This document shows positions 26,716 through 35,460 of a DNA stretch of 64,000 bases, in pieces. This DNA comes from Novosphingobium sp. (GTDB lineage Bacteria; Pseudomonadota; Alphaproteobacteria; Sphingomonadales; Sphingomonadaceae): positions 120,314-184,313 of the forward strand of contig NZ_JAIXPP010000073.1 in assembly GCF_027486195.1 (NCBI RefSeq), given 5' to 3'. Made by a program: the position numbers and the translations under genes. Numbering within the stretch: position 1 is the first letter of the stretch; each line of letters starts with the position of its first letter. The notes below the pieces were generated by a model. That model did not search any database and was not told the origin of the DNA. It worked only from the letters and a program-made list of their open reading frames with translations.

Positions 26716-29106
26716 TCAGAGGCCGATGTCGGGGAGGCCTGCTGCATCGAAGTGCAGGGCGAAGCCGGCATCCTGCGCGTGGCGCGCGATGCGGATGTGG
26801 TGCGGGCCTGGTAGCATCTCCCAGCCCTGCTCGCCCCAGATCATGAAGCGGCGGCGGGTCAGCGGGATCGTCACGAGCGCAGCATGGCCGGGTTCGACCT
26901 GGACTTTGGCAAAGCCGATCAAGGTCGGCTCCGGGACATCCCGGTAGACCTGCACCACTTCGGCACCAGCGCGGGAGGAGAGGTTGGTGAGGGTGATCGA
27001 CACGCCCTCCGCGGTGATGGCCGGATGTGACCATTCGAAGCGCGCGTAGCCTTGCCCGGCGCCCAGCGTGTGGCGCGCGGACTTGCCTGCTGCGATCACG
27101 CCGCGATAGCCGATGCGCGTGCCGTCGCTATAGGGCAGCGCGCCATCGTGCTGGGGCTGGAGGTCATAGCCGGGATAGTCCCCTTCGGCTTGCGCGATGG
27201 TGACGGGCATGCGGCCGCCGGGTTCGCGGTCTCCGGCCAGTACGTCCGCGAGCGCAGCGGCGAAGCCTTCGCCGGGATACCATGTGGCAAGATGCGCAGC
27301 GGCGGCGTCTTCCCACGAAGCATCGTAGGCGTGGCCGACATTGGTGACCACGGCGACGCGGGAATTGGCGGCGGTGACGCGGGCGATAAGGTCCAGTTGG
27401 CCGGGGGCGAGGTGGGTGCCTGCGCGGTCCTTGCTTTCGACCGAGCTGTCCGAGGTTTCGCCGACGATGAGGACGACCGCATCGGCTGCGCGCGCGGCGG
27501 CTTCCGCGGCGGCGAGCAGCTCCTCACCGCTGCCGGGCGCGCGGATGCCGTACCACAGGCCGTGGACGCGCGCGGCGGCGAAGGTGAATTCTACCGTGAC
27601 GGTGACGCACTGGCCTTCGGCGAGATCGACCGGGGCGCTGGCGCTGTCACCCGCCTTGAGCACGCCCATGGTATCGCCCGGGGGGCATTCGGTGGTGGCA
27701 AGCACTTCGCGGCCATCGACCAGCATCCGCGAAACGCCTGTGGCGCCGAGGTGGAAGCGGTGCGTGCCGGATTTCTCGGCAGTGAAGCGCCCCGAGGCGC
27801 GGATCGAACCGCCTGCGGAGAAGCGGGCCTGATCGTGCATCCCCGCGAACCAGACGAGCGAATTGGTATCGCGCGTCTCGCGGGTGAGCGGCTCGCCGCT
27901 GCAATCGGTGCTGGCGAAGTATTCGAGGCTCATGCCGCTTGTGCAGCCGTCACCGATATCGTGCGCGGGTGCGACGGGCATGAACGGCAGGCGCGGGGCC
28001 GGATCGACGCCGGGTTCGAAGACCACCTTGCAGTGTGCGCCGAAGCGGGCGCGGATCGCCTCGATGGGGGACGCAAGGTCAGGGCGCACCGAGATCTTGG
28101 CGAACGTGCCGCCCTGAAAGCAGGGCGCGGCGGCATTGGGGCCGATGACCGCAAGCGTCTTGAGGCGGGCCGGATCGAGCGGAAGGAGCGCGCCGTGGTT
28201 TTTCAGGAGGACCATGCCTGCGGCGGCGGCTTCCTCAAGCAGCGCGGTGACGGTTTCTTCGGCGAGGGGTTTGGACTTTGCGCCGGTCACGCGCCTGGCG
28301 GCGTTTGCAACGCGGGCGGCGGCGTCCTGCACGCGGGCTTCGGTCAGCGTCCCTTCGGCAACCGCACCAGCGGCCTTGGCGCCGAGGAACCGGGCGGGAC
28401 CGGGCATTTCGAGATCGAGCCCGGCGGCGAGTGTCGGCGCGGTGGAATGAGTGCCGAACCAATCGGACATGATCACGCCTTCATAGCCCCATTCACCCTT
28501 CACGACTTCGGTGAGGACGTGGTGCTGCTCGGCGCAGTAGCTGCCGTTGACGCGGTTGTAGGCAGCCAGCATCCCGGCGCAGCCCGCGCGCGCGGCGAAT
28601 TCGAAGGGGAGCAGGTAGACTTCGCGCAAGGTGCGTTCGTCGACCACAACGTTCATCGTGTCGCGCGCGGTTTCGCTGTCGTTGCAGACGAGGTGCTTGG
28701 CGCAGGAGCCGGTGCCGGTGGATTGCAGGCCACCGATCCAGGCCGCACCGAGTACGCCGGCGAGGAGCGGGTCTTCGGAGAAGTATTCGAACGCGCGCCC
28801 CGCGAGCGGGCTGCGGGCGAGGTTGATGTTCGGGGCGAGCACCATGTCTATCCCGCGCCCGACTGCTTCCTGCCCGACCAGTGTGCCGATGCGGCGGGCA
28901 AGGTCGACATCCCAGCTTGCCCCCAGCGCCGTGGCGCAGGGAGAAAGCCGGGCGATATCGCGTTCATCGACCTTGCCGCTGGCAATGCCCATCGGCCCGT
29001 CGCTCATGGTGAACGACGGGATGCCGGCTTCGGGCACGGCGGGCGTTGCCCACATCGCTGCACCCGCCGTGAGCAGGGCGGCCTGATCGAGAGTAAGCTG
29101 TGTCAC
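26716..29106 (-). CDS. Cytoplasmic GH3 beta-glucosidase with PA14 insert
   Basis: A 796-residue protein without a signal peptide. The GH3 barrel has KHLVCND and nucleophile D215 in VIMSDWFGTHS. The second alpha/beta domain is split by a PA14 domain (about 380-510), and a fibronectin-like domain ends the protein. This architecture is common in beta-glucosidases acting on plant glycosides such as flavonoid or saponin glucosides, where PA14 shapes substrate length. It starts 4 bases after the stop of the CGDB-like gene, so hydrolytic and non-hydrolytic deglycosylation are co-expressed. The precise linkage is unknown. Confidence 0.92.
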   Translation of the reverse strand: MTQLTLDQAALLTAGAAMWATPAVPEAGIPSFTMSDGPMGIASGKVDERDIARLSPCATALGASWDVDLARRIGTLVGQEAVGRGIDMVLAPNINLARSPLAGRAFEYFSEDPLLAGVLGAAWIGGLQSTGTGSCAKHLVCNDSETARDTMNVVVDERTLREVYLLPFEFAARAGCAGMLAAYNRVNGSYCAEQHHVLTEVVKGEWGYEGVIMSDWFGTHSTAPTLAAGLDLEMPGPARFLGAKAAGAVAEGTLTEARVQDAAARVANAARRVTGAKSKPLAEETVTALLEEAAAAGMVLLKNHGALLPLDPARLKTLAVIGPNAAAPCFQGGTFAKISVRPDLASPIEAIRARFGAHCKVVFEPGVDPAPRLPFMPVAPAHDIGDGCTSGMSLEYFASTDCSGEPLTRETRDTNSLVWFAGMHDQARFSAGGSIRASGRFTAEKSGTHRFHLGATGVSRMLVDGREVLATTECPPGDTMGVLKAGDSASAPVDLAEGQCVTVTVEFTFAAARVHGLWYGIRAPGSGEELLAAAEAAARAADAVVLIVGETSDSSVESKDRAGTHLAPGQLDLIARVTAANSRVAVVTNVGHAYDASWEDAAAAHLATWYPGEGFAAALADVLAGDREPGGRMPVTIAQAEGDYPGYDLQPQHDGALPYSDGTRIGYRGVIAAGKSARHTLGAGQGYARFEWSHPAITAEGVSITLTNLSSRAGAEVVQVYRDVPEPTLIGFAKVQVEPGHAALVTIPLTRRRFMIWGEQGWEMLPGPHHIRIARHAQDAGFALHFDAAGLPDIGL

Positions 29107-29110
29107 GCGC

Positions 29111-29488
29111 TCAGGCGGCCAGCGCCAGAACCTTGGTGTCCTTCGTGGTGGGCACGAAGGGCAGGTAGGACACGCGCATGCGGACGGCGAATTCGATCTT
29201 GTGATCGCCTTCCGGGAGCCCGCCCGCCTTCATCGCGATGATCTTGGCCTTTTCGCCGAAGTTCCAGCGGTCGTCGTAGACCGTTTCCATCTGATCGAGC
29301 GTGTAGGTCTTGCCGCGCACGTGGAAGCGCACGTCGGCGCGGGGGATGAGGTCTCCGTCGACGGTGATCTGGATATCCTCGATCATCGAAAGGCCGAGCC
29401 CGCGGTAGTAGGGGAGGCGGCCGTAGAAGGCGAAGCCCTTGTCGGAAGTTTCGAGGCTGCCCTCGACGATCATCTTGTTGTCCATCAT
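29111..29488 (-). CDS. C-glycoside deglycosidase beta subunit-like (DUF6379/CGDB) protein
   Basis: A 125-residue protein starts at ATG 29488 (or 29485), 9 bases after AAGGA. It is recognised as the small beta-sandwich DUF6379/CGDB family by its YYRGLGLSMIEDIQITVDG stretch, the RADVRFHVRG segment and the pattern TYTLDQMETVYDDRWNFGEK. Family members are the beta subunits (DgpB/CarB) of C-glycoside deglycosidases, which with a TIM-barrel alpha subunit cleave the C-C bond of 3-keto C-glycosides. The alpha-like gene is directly upstream (14-base gap). Identification rests on motif memory and gene pairing, not on a database search. A 3-keto O-glycoside lyase is the main alternative role. Confidence 0.78.
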   Translation of the reverse strand: MMDNKMIVEGSLETSDKGFAFYGRLPYYRGLGLSMIEDIQITVDGDLIPRADVRFHVRGKTYTLDQMETVYDDRWNFGEKAKIIAMKAGGLPEGDHKIEFAVRMRVSYLPFVPTTKDTKVLALAA

Positions 29489-29502
29489 GGCACTGGATCC
29501 TT

Positions 29503-30510
29503 TCAGGCTGCAGCGCGAAGCTGGGGGGCGGGCTCGCCGAGGAGCGAAGCCAGCATGACCTGCTGGCGGCGAACCTGCTCGACGCTGTCGGGCTCCATGA
29601 AGTCCTCGATCCAGCGGTTGCCTTCGTATTCGGAGCAGATGTAGCCCTCGTAGCCGCCCTGCTGCAGGACCTTCACGATCTCGTCGTAGGGGATCGAGGG
29701 TTCCACATAGTCTGCGGTCATCTCGTAGAACTTGCCGTGCACGTTGTGGATGCGCGGCATGTAATCGAGCATCCGCTTGGGCTCGAACGCGGCGTTGTGG
29801 CGCAGTGTTTCCGCCATGCCGATGGCGGGGCCGACGCCGCCCATCTGCTGGACGTTGAGGATGACGTATTCCGAAAGAACGCGGTCGGCGTAGGCTTTCT
29901 CGATGTAGTCGGCGATATTCTGCGGCACGCCGATGCGAAGGAACTTTTCCTTCCACACCGGCGGGAAGGCGTGGAGGAACATGCCCATGTCGGGCAGGAA
30001 GCCCAGCGCGTCCGAGCCCGATTTCTCGAAGGCTTCGGCGTGGCGGATGATCCATGGGTGATCGAAGTGCAGCGGTGCGTGAACCTCGATGAGGATCTTG
30101 ATACCCTTTTCTTCGGCATAAGGCGCGGCGGCGACGAGCACTTCGGGCGCGATCGAGACGAGCGCGCGGATGTACTTCATGCCGAGGCGGGCGCCGAATT
30201 CGATGTCCTTGCGCACACTCGCGACTTGCTCTTCGAAAGGCATTTCGCGGCCCTTGTAGCGCTTGTAATCGAGCATGAAATCGTGGCTGACGGGCACGCA
30301 ATCGTACTTGGCGATGAGTTGGTGCCACTCGGCAACCGCAGCATCCTCGACGCCGACTTCGGGCCAGCCCCAGAAGGTCTGCTCGCCGATGATCTCGATG
30401 CCCTTGGCGCCCATTTCGGCGCAAGTGCGGATGCAGTCTTCAAGGGTCATCTTGCCCTGAAAGGTCTCGTTCTGAAAGCTGTACAGGCTTACGCCGCGCT
30501 GGATCGGCAT
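29503..30510 (-). CDS. C-glycoside deglycosidase alpha subunit-like TIM-barrel protein
   Basis: This 335-residue member of the sugar phosphate isomerase/epimerase superfamily has candidate metal ligands E142 (LIEVHAPL), D174 (LPDMGMF), H255 or H258 (IHNVHGK) and E294 (CSEYEG). Its length, the RGVSLYSFQ opening and the adjacent DUF6379 gene match DgpC/CarC, the Mn2+-dependent catalytic subunits that release an aromatic aglycone and anhydro-keto sugar from 3-oxo C-glucosides. It is first in a three-gene unit with the beta-like subunit and a GH3 glucosidase. No signal peptide is present, so the 3-keto glycoside must reach the cytoplasm. General keto-sugar isomerase activity cannot be ruled out. 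Confidence 0.78.
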   Translation of the reverse strand: MPIQRGVSLYSFQNETFQGKMTLEDCIRTCAEMGAKGIEIIGEQTFWGWPEVGVEDAAVAEWHQLIAKYDCVPVSHDFMLDYKRYKGREMPFEEQVASVRKDIEFGARLGMKYIRALVSIAPEVLVAAAPYAEEKGIKILIEVHAPLHFDHPWIIRHAEAFEKSGSDALGFLPDMGMFLHAFPPVWKEKFLRIGVPQNIADYIEKAYADRVLSEYVILNVQQMGGVGPAIGMAETLRHNAAFEPKRMLDYMPRIHNVHGKFYEMTADYVEPSIPYDEIVKVLQQGGYEGYICSEYEGNRWIEDFMEPDSVEQVRRQQVMLASLLGEPAPQLRAAA

Positions 30511-30598
30511 CGTGCTGTCTCCCCTGGGGCAGCTGCCAAAGCGCTGCCTTGATTGTGTTCCGGAACCGCGTGGCTGCCTGCGATTCCCGTGAAAATAT

Positions 30599-30614
30599 TA
30601 GAACGCTAATTCTA
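30599..30614. promoter_or_regulatory. Inverted repeat TAGAA-N6-TTCTA before the deglycosidase operon
   Basis: This perfect 5-base inverted repeat is 89 bases upstream of the start at 30510, in an A/T-rich stretch between that gene and the end of the GPH transporter gene. It shares TTAGAA with the spacers at about 25011 and 36644. It is a likely promoter or operator region for the deglycosidase unit. Confidence 0.38.
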
Positions 30615-30631
30615 TTAATAGCCCTCCGAAG

Positions 30632-31981
30632 TCAAGGGGCCAAAGCGCCAAGGCGGTCGCGCCATGCCCCGTCCATCGGCCAGAACCAGACGACTGCGGC
30701 CTGCAACGCGAGCAGCCCGCCCGCGACGAGGAAGTAGGCGCTGCGGATATCGGCGCGGGCGGTCTCGCTCACCGCGTCTGGCTGATAGCCCGCCCAGGCG
30801 AGGACAAAGGCGCCGAGCGCGCTGCCGAGCGCCATGCCGACCTTGGTCGAGGTGCTGATGCCTGAGGAGAGCAGCCCTTCATGGCGCACGCCGAACAGCA
30901 CCTGATGATAGTCTGCTGTGGCAGCGGCCATCGAGAAGATCCCGGTGATCGTGATCGAGGTGACGATGGAAAAGGCAAAATAGGGGAAGAGCAGCGGCGG
31001 CACGGCGATGCCGCCGAGCTGCCAGTCCGCCGCGTGATCCAGCCCGGCCATCGCGGCAAGGAGCGCTAGCGCGAGCACGACAGCGCCGATGCAGCCCTTG
31101 CGGATGCCGGTGCGCGCAAGGATCGGCGGCGCGATGAAAGCGGCGAGGAGCAGCCCGCCCGAGACCATCGGCAGCATGACCGGGATCAGCCAGGGCTTCT
31201 GCACCACGTCCTTGGCGTAGAAGATCGTGAGGCCGAGCATCGCGCCGAAGCGGATGAAATAGAGGAGGCAGAAGCCGAAGCAGACAGCCCACGCGCGGTT
31301 GCGCAGCATCTGGCCGATGGCGGGCAGCGCGCGGAAGGCGGATGCTGGCGCTTCGTCGGCAATGCGTTCGCGGCAATTGCGGAACAGCATGGCCAGCGCG
31401 AAGAGCGAGGAGGTGCCGAACAGCAGCGTTACGGCGAAGAAGCCGCGCGTCTCGTTTCCGCCGCCTAGCGCGCCGACCAGCGGCATTGTTGCGGCAGTCC
31501 CAAGGATCACGCCGACCGAAGTCCCGATCGAGCGCCAGCCGCCGAGGCGCAGGCGGTCCGCCGGATTGTCCGTCATCATCGGCATGAGCGCGGTATAGGG
31601 GATCGAGCCGAGGCTCATGATGATCCCGAGCGCCTTGAAGGTGAGGAACGCGTAGACGAGCTGCGCGCCCTGGCTCCAGTGCGGCACGCTGAAAGTGGCG
31701 ATGAAGACCGCGACGTAAGGCACCGCAGTGAATAGGAAATATGGTCTGGTTCTGCCCCAGCGGCTGCGCGTCTTGTCTACCGCAATCCCGACCAGCGGAT
31801 CGATCACCGCATCGAGCAACCGCGCGACGAGGAAGATCGTCCCCACCGCCGCCGCCGGAAGCCCGACGACGGTGGTGTAGTAGTAGAGCAGGAACGCGCC
31901 CGCCATGTTGTAGGCCAGGCTGTAGCCGAAGTCGCCGAAGCCGTAGCTCGCCCGCTCGGCGAGCGAGAGCCGGTCAGACAC
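30632..31981 (-). CDS. GPH-family glycoside:cation symporter
   Basis: This protein has 449 residues from GTG 31981, where translation overlaps the preceding isomerase gene by 8 bases. Twelve membrane segments and the family loop DKTRSRWGRTRPYFLF identify the glycoside-pentoside-hexuronide symporter group (MelB/XylP/YihO). These carry glycosides, uronides or released sugars across the inner membrane with Na+ or H+. It lies directly upstream of the C-deglycosidase-like operon. Import of an intact glycoside into the cytoplasm would supply exactly the substrate that operon needs. Confidence 0.9.
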   Translation of the reverse strand: MSDRLSLAERASYGFGDFGYSLAYNMAGAFLLYYYTTVVGLPAAAVGTIFLVARLLDAVIDPLVGIAVDKTRSRWGRTRPYFLFTAVPYVAVFIATFSVPHWSQGAQLVYAFLTFKALGIIMSLGSIPYTALMPMMTDNPADRLRLGGWRSIGTSVGVILGTAATMPLVGALGGGNETRGFFAVTLLFGTSSLFALAMLFRNCRERIADEAPASAFRALPAIGQMLRNRAWAVCFGFCLLYFIRFGAMLGLTIFYAKDVVQKPWLIPVMLPMVSGGLLLAAFIAPPILARTGIRKGCIGAVVLALALLAAMAGLDHAADWQLGGIAVPPLLFPYFAFSIVTSITITGIFSMAAATADYHQVLFGVRHEGLLSSGISTSTKVGMALGSALGAFVLAWAGYQPDAVSETARADIRSAYFLVAGGLLALQAAVVWFWPMDGAWRDRLGALAP

Positions 31982-32741
31982 CGAGCGCCGTCCGGCTGGC
32001 CGCGAGCGAGGCCGCCGCGTCCAGCGTCGGCCTGTACTCGAGGCCGAATGCGCCGGTATAGCCAAGATCGCGCAGGGTACTGACCGCGGCCGGCCAGTCG
32101 ATGGTGCCGGTGCCGGGCTCGTTTCGGCCGGGGCTATCGGCCACCTGCACATGCTCGACGAGGTGGATGCGGCCTGCGAGCACTTCGCGCATGTCTTCGC
32201 CCATCACGTGGCTGTGATAGACATCGTAGAGCAGCTTGAGGCGCGGACTGCCCACGGCTTCGACGATATCGAGCGCGAGGGTCGTATCGACGAGATACAT
32301 GCCGGGGTGTTCGACACGGTCGTTGAGCGGTTCGAGCACGAGGGTGACTTCGGCGGCTTCGGCGAGGTCAGCGGCGCGGCGCAGGACCTTCACGGCCTCG
32401 GCCTTGTGCTCTTCGGGCGAAACGCCTTCGCGGGTAAAGCCCGAGGCCACGATCAACGGCGGGGAGCCGACGGTTTTTGCCGCGGCCAGCGTATCGGCGA
32501 CAGCTTGCAGCATTTCCTCATGCTGCGCGGGATCGACGATCGAGCGGCGCGGATCGACGCAGAAGCCGGTGAGCGTGACGCCGGTTTCATCGAGCGCGGC
32601 GGCGAGGCCAGCCATATCCTTGTCGCGCCAGAGGTGGAATTCGGCGTGTGAGAGACCGGCGGCCTTCGCGGCGCGGACCCGGTCTGCAAGTGTGTCATTA
32701 CCTTCGGCAAACTGCCATTCGATGCAGGCGGACAAATCCAT
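31974..32741 (-). CDS. Hydroxypyruvate isomerase-like TIM-barrel protein
   Basis: A 255-residue protein of the Hyi/OtnI branch of the xylose isomerase-like superfamily. The conserved segments are VLEPLNDRVEHPGMYL (Glu ligand), LYDVYHSHVMGED (Asp), HVQVADSPGRNEPGTG (His) and LEYRP (Glu). Hyi converts hydroxypyruvate to tartronate semialdehyde; relatives act on 3-oxo-tetronate phosphates. Coupling with a GPH symporter suggests that it processes a short keto sugar derived from the transported glycoside. It is the third protein of this fold in the island, so the three probably act on successive keto-sugar intermediates. Confidence 0.85.
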   Translation of the reverse strand: MDLSACIEWQFAEGNDTLADRVRAAKAAGLSHAEFHLWRDKDMAGLAAALDETGVTLTGFCVDPRRSIVDPAQHEEMLQAVADTLAAAKTVGSPPLIVASGFTREGVSPEEHKAEAVKVLRRAADLAEAAEVTLVLEPLNDRVEHPGMYLVDTTLALDIVEAVGSPRLKLLYDVYHSHVMGEDMREVLAGRIHLVEHVQVADSPGRNEPGTGTIDWPAAVSTLRDLGYTGAFGLEYRPTLDAAASLAASRTALGV

Positions 32742-32818
32742 GTCCGGTCTCCTTTTTCGATCGGCTGGCTGCCGGTTGTAAGGGGGCGGTCGCCAACCGC
32801 CCCCTCATAGGTACGTGC

Positions 32819-35218
32819 TTAGTACTTCACGCTCAGGCGGATGCCATAGGTGCGCGGCGCGCCGAACTGCCAGTTGAACACATCGTCCGGGCCGGCTGAA
32901 ACGAAGCTGCCGTAGGTCAGCGGGCGGTTGTTCTCGACATTCTTCACGAAGCCGATGACCGAGTACATCTTGTTCGCCGACTGGTATTCGAGGCTGAAGT
33001 CGCTCTGCGTGAAAGCGCTCTGCGTGCCATCGCGGTAGTTGTAGAAGTCGGTGAAGTACGACGACTTGAAGGTCGTGTCCGCACGCGCCGTCAGGCTGCC
33101 CGCACCGCCCAGCTGGAAGGTGTGATCGATCCCGGCGGTGATGATGAACCGGGGCGAGAAGGCCGGACGATTGCCCGCGAAGTTGGGCTGCTGCACGCCC
33201 GGCGTGGTCGGATCGAGATCGCCAACGCCATTGATCGCACCCGTGGTGTCGAACACGTTGAACTGGGCGAGCAGTTCCTTGTACTCGGCATTGAGGTAGT
33301 TGATCGAGCTGTGGAAGTTGGTGTTGTCGTCCAGCTGGATGCTGCCCGATGCCTCGATACCCCAGATCTTGGCCTTGCCCGCGTTGAACGTCTGGCCGCC
33401 CACGGTGGTATCCAGCAGCACCGAAACCTGCAGGTCCTTGTAGTCGTAGTAGAACGCGCCAAGGTTGAACTGGTGCTGGCGGTGATCGCCGAAGGTCTGC
33501 TTCCAGCCGCCTTCGAAGGCGGTGTTGGTCTCGGGCCGGTAGGTGCCGACAGCATCGAAGCCGCCGCCCTTGAACCCGGTCGAGGCCTTGACGTAGACCA
33601 GCGTGTCCGAACTGGGCTTGAAGTTCAGCCCGGCGAGCCAGGTGACCTTGTTGTCCTTGCTGCCGAGCGGCAGCTTCTGCGCGTTGATCGCGTTGAGGTC
33701 CTTGCGGCCCGGGCCTGCACCCAGCAGGGTGAAGTTGGGTCCGGTGGGATCGAACGTGACACCATCGGCCTTGAACTTCGCGAACGGCGTGCCGTTGATG
33801 TAGAGGGCATCGCGCTTGTTGTCGGTGTAGCGCAGGCCGCCGACCGCGGTCAGCTTGTCACCCAGCGGCACTTCGACCTGCCCGAACAATGACTTGCTGT
33901 CGCTGGAGATCTTGCGGCCGAAGTACGACAAGTAAGTGCCTGCCGGCGGCGCGATCGGGCCGAGGAAGAAGCCGTTCTCGCGGTCCTGCTTCTCCTTGAA
34001 GTAGAATCCGCCGATCTGGTAGATGATCCCGCCGATCTTGCCGTTGAGGCGCAGTTCGTGGCTCTGCGTGTCGGCCTCGTCCTGGAACGCGAACGACTGG
34101 TAGATCACCGGCAGGGTGAGGCGGTTCTTGGGATCGCCCGAGAAGCTGCGATAGCCGCCGATGTAGGTCAGCGTGGCAGCATCGCTGAATTCATAGGCAA
34201 TGCGCCCGCGCACGGCCCAGGTATCCTGCTCGACCCGCCCGATGCCATAGAGCGGCGCGGCATATTCGTTGCGATCGATCTTTGACAGCAGGTTGGTGTT
34301 GCTGGGCACGCACAAGGCCTGCGGATAGGCCGGGGCAACGCGGGTGAAGCCGTTGCCGCAGGCCCCGCCGCTCGGTCCGTTGCCTGCGCCGTTGAGATCG
34401 GCCACCGCAAAGATGCCCGGGCTGAAGCGGCGCTTGGCATATTCGCCCGCCAGATTGATCGACAGCGCGGAGGAGGGATCAAGCCGCAGCGAGACACGGC
34501 CGCCATAGGCGTTGTTGTCGTCCGAACGGCCCGCGGCATAGGCCGGGAACACGAAGAAGCCGCCGCCGGCCGGGTGCTTGTTGTAGCCATCGCGGTCTTC
34601 ATAGAAGCCCGAAACGCGGACCGCCGCCATGCTGCCCAGCGGCACATCGACGCCGGCATCGGCGCGCACGGCATTGTAGTTGCCATAGCTGACCGTGGCG
34701 TCGCCGCCGAACTCGCGGCCCGGCTTGCGGGTGATGAAGTTGATCGCGCCGCCGGTCGAGTTGCGGCCATAGAGCGTGCCCTGGGGGCCGCGCAGCACTT
34801 CGACGCGCTCCATGTCGAACAGCGACATGCCCATCACGTTCGGGCGGTTGATGTACTCGCCGTCGATGTTGATGACGACCGAGGTATCCTGCGCTTCGTC
34901 GTTCGAGGTGGTGCCCACGCCGCGCACGGTGACCTTGACCGTGCCCTGATCCTGATTGAGCTGGACGACCGGCGCGATCTTGTCGATGTCGTTGAGGGTG
35001 GAGAAGCCGACCTTCTTCAGTTCGTCACCGCTGATCACGTTGATCGCGATCGGCACGTCGTTGATCTTCTGCGAACGGTTCTGCGCCGTGACGACGATTT
35101 CTGCGGTGCTGGCTGAGTCTGTATCGGCCTGCGGTGCCTGCTGGGCATGCGCCGGAGCGGCCATGGCGATGATGGCGCAGGTGGCGAACAGACTTGTACC
35201 TTGAATGATGTTGCGCAT
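32819..35218 (-). CDS. TonB-dependent outer-membrane receptor (aromatic/phenolic locus)
   Basis: A 799-residue receptor has a signal peptide ending in PAHAQ (about 25), a TonB box-like STAEIVVTAQNRSQ and a plug with MERVEVLRGPQGTLYGRNST. The barrel ends in GIRLSVKY. It belongs to the 750-850-residue group common in sphingomonad aromatic and xenobiotic loci, distinct in size and plug motifs from the sugar-type receptor at 7040. AGGGAGGGAT precedes ATG 35218. It lies downstream of a large spacer holding a CATCAAT inverted repeat. Uptake of phenolic glycosides or aglycones is inferred from neighbours. Confidence 0.92.
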   Translation of the reverse strand: MRNIIQGTSLFATCAIIAMAAPAHAQQAPQADTDSASTAEIVVTAQNRSQKINDVPIAINVISGDELKKVGFSTLNDIDKIAPVVQLNQDQGTVKVTVRGVGTTSNDEAQDTSVVINIDGEYINRPNVMGMSLFDMERVEVLRGPQGTLYGRNSTGGAINFITRKPGREFGGDATVSYGNYNAVRADAGVDVPLGSMAAVRVSGFYEDRDGYNKHPAGGGFFVFPAYAAGRSDDNNAYGGRVSLRLDPSSALSINLAGEYAKRRFSPGIFAVADLNGAGNGPSGGACGNGFTRVAPAYPQALCVPSNTNLLSKIDRNEYAAPLYGIGRVEQDTWAVRGRIAYEFSDAATLTYIGGYRSFSGDPKNRLTLPVIYQSFAFQDEADTQSHELRLNGKIGGIIYQIGGFYFKEKQDRENGFFLGPIAPPAGTYLSYFGRKISSDSKSLFGQVEVPLGDKLTAVGGLRYTDNKRDALYINGTPFAKFKADGVTFDPTGPNFTLLGAGPGRKDLNAINAQKLPLGSKDNKVTWLAGLNFKPSSDTLVYVKASTGFKGGGFDAVGTYRPETNTAFEGGWKQTFGDHRQHQFNLGAFYYDYKDLQVSVLLDTTVGGQTFNAGKAKIWGIEASGSIQLDDNTNFHSSINYLNAEYKELLAQFNVFDTTGAINGVGDLDPTTPGVQQPNFAGNRPAFSPRFIITAGIDHTFQLGGAGSLTARADTTFKSSYFTDFYNYRDGTQSAFTQSDFSLEYQSANKMYSVIGFVKNVENNRPLTYGSFVSAGPDDVFNWQFGAPRTYGIRLSVKY

Positions 35219-35411
35219 GATCCCTCCCGTTATGCACCCTGCTTGAGCCGGGGTGTCTGGTTTGCGATATTCAACAAAGAGCCCATGTTCGAAATTCGGG
35301 CGGCCAATCCAGCGGGCCTTTCATGCGGTGCAGCATGGATCGGGCCGGAACTGGAATGGCGAATAAGAATGTCCTGCCTGATTGGTTCCATTAAGTGAAA
35401 TAGTATGTTTT

Positions 35412-35438
35412 CATCAATCAGCATCCACGAAATTGATG
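35412..35438. promoter_or_regulatory. Inverted repeat CATCAAT-N13-ATTGATG containing ATC-N9-GAT
   Basis: This perfect 7-base inverted repeat lies 194 bases upstream of the TonB receptor start. It contains CATCCAC-N6-GATG (35422-35438), which matches the first part of the rhizobial nod-box motif ATC-N9-GAT. CATCAAT also occurs at 42047-42053 beside the NodD-like regulator gene. It is a candidate site for that regulator. Confidence 0.4.
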
Positions 35439-35460
35439 CATTATCCCATCGGCGTCGTGA

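Noticed and set aside
35400..35460. A complete 47-base nod box upstream of the TonB receptor
   Set aside because: Only the first ATC-N9-GATG part fits. The remaining consensus positions do not match, so it is listed only as a partial motif.
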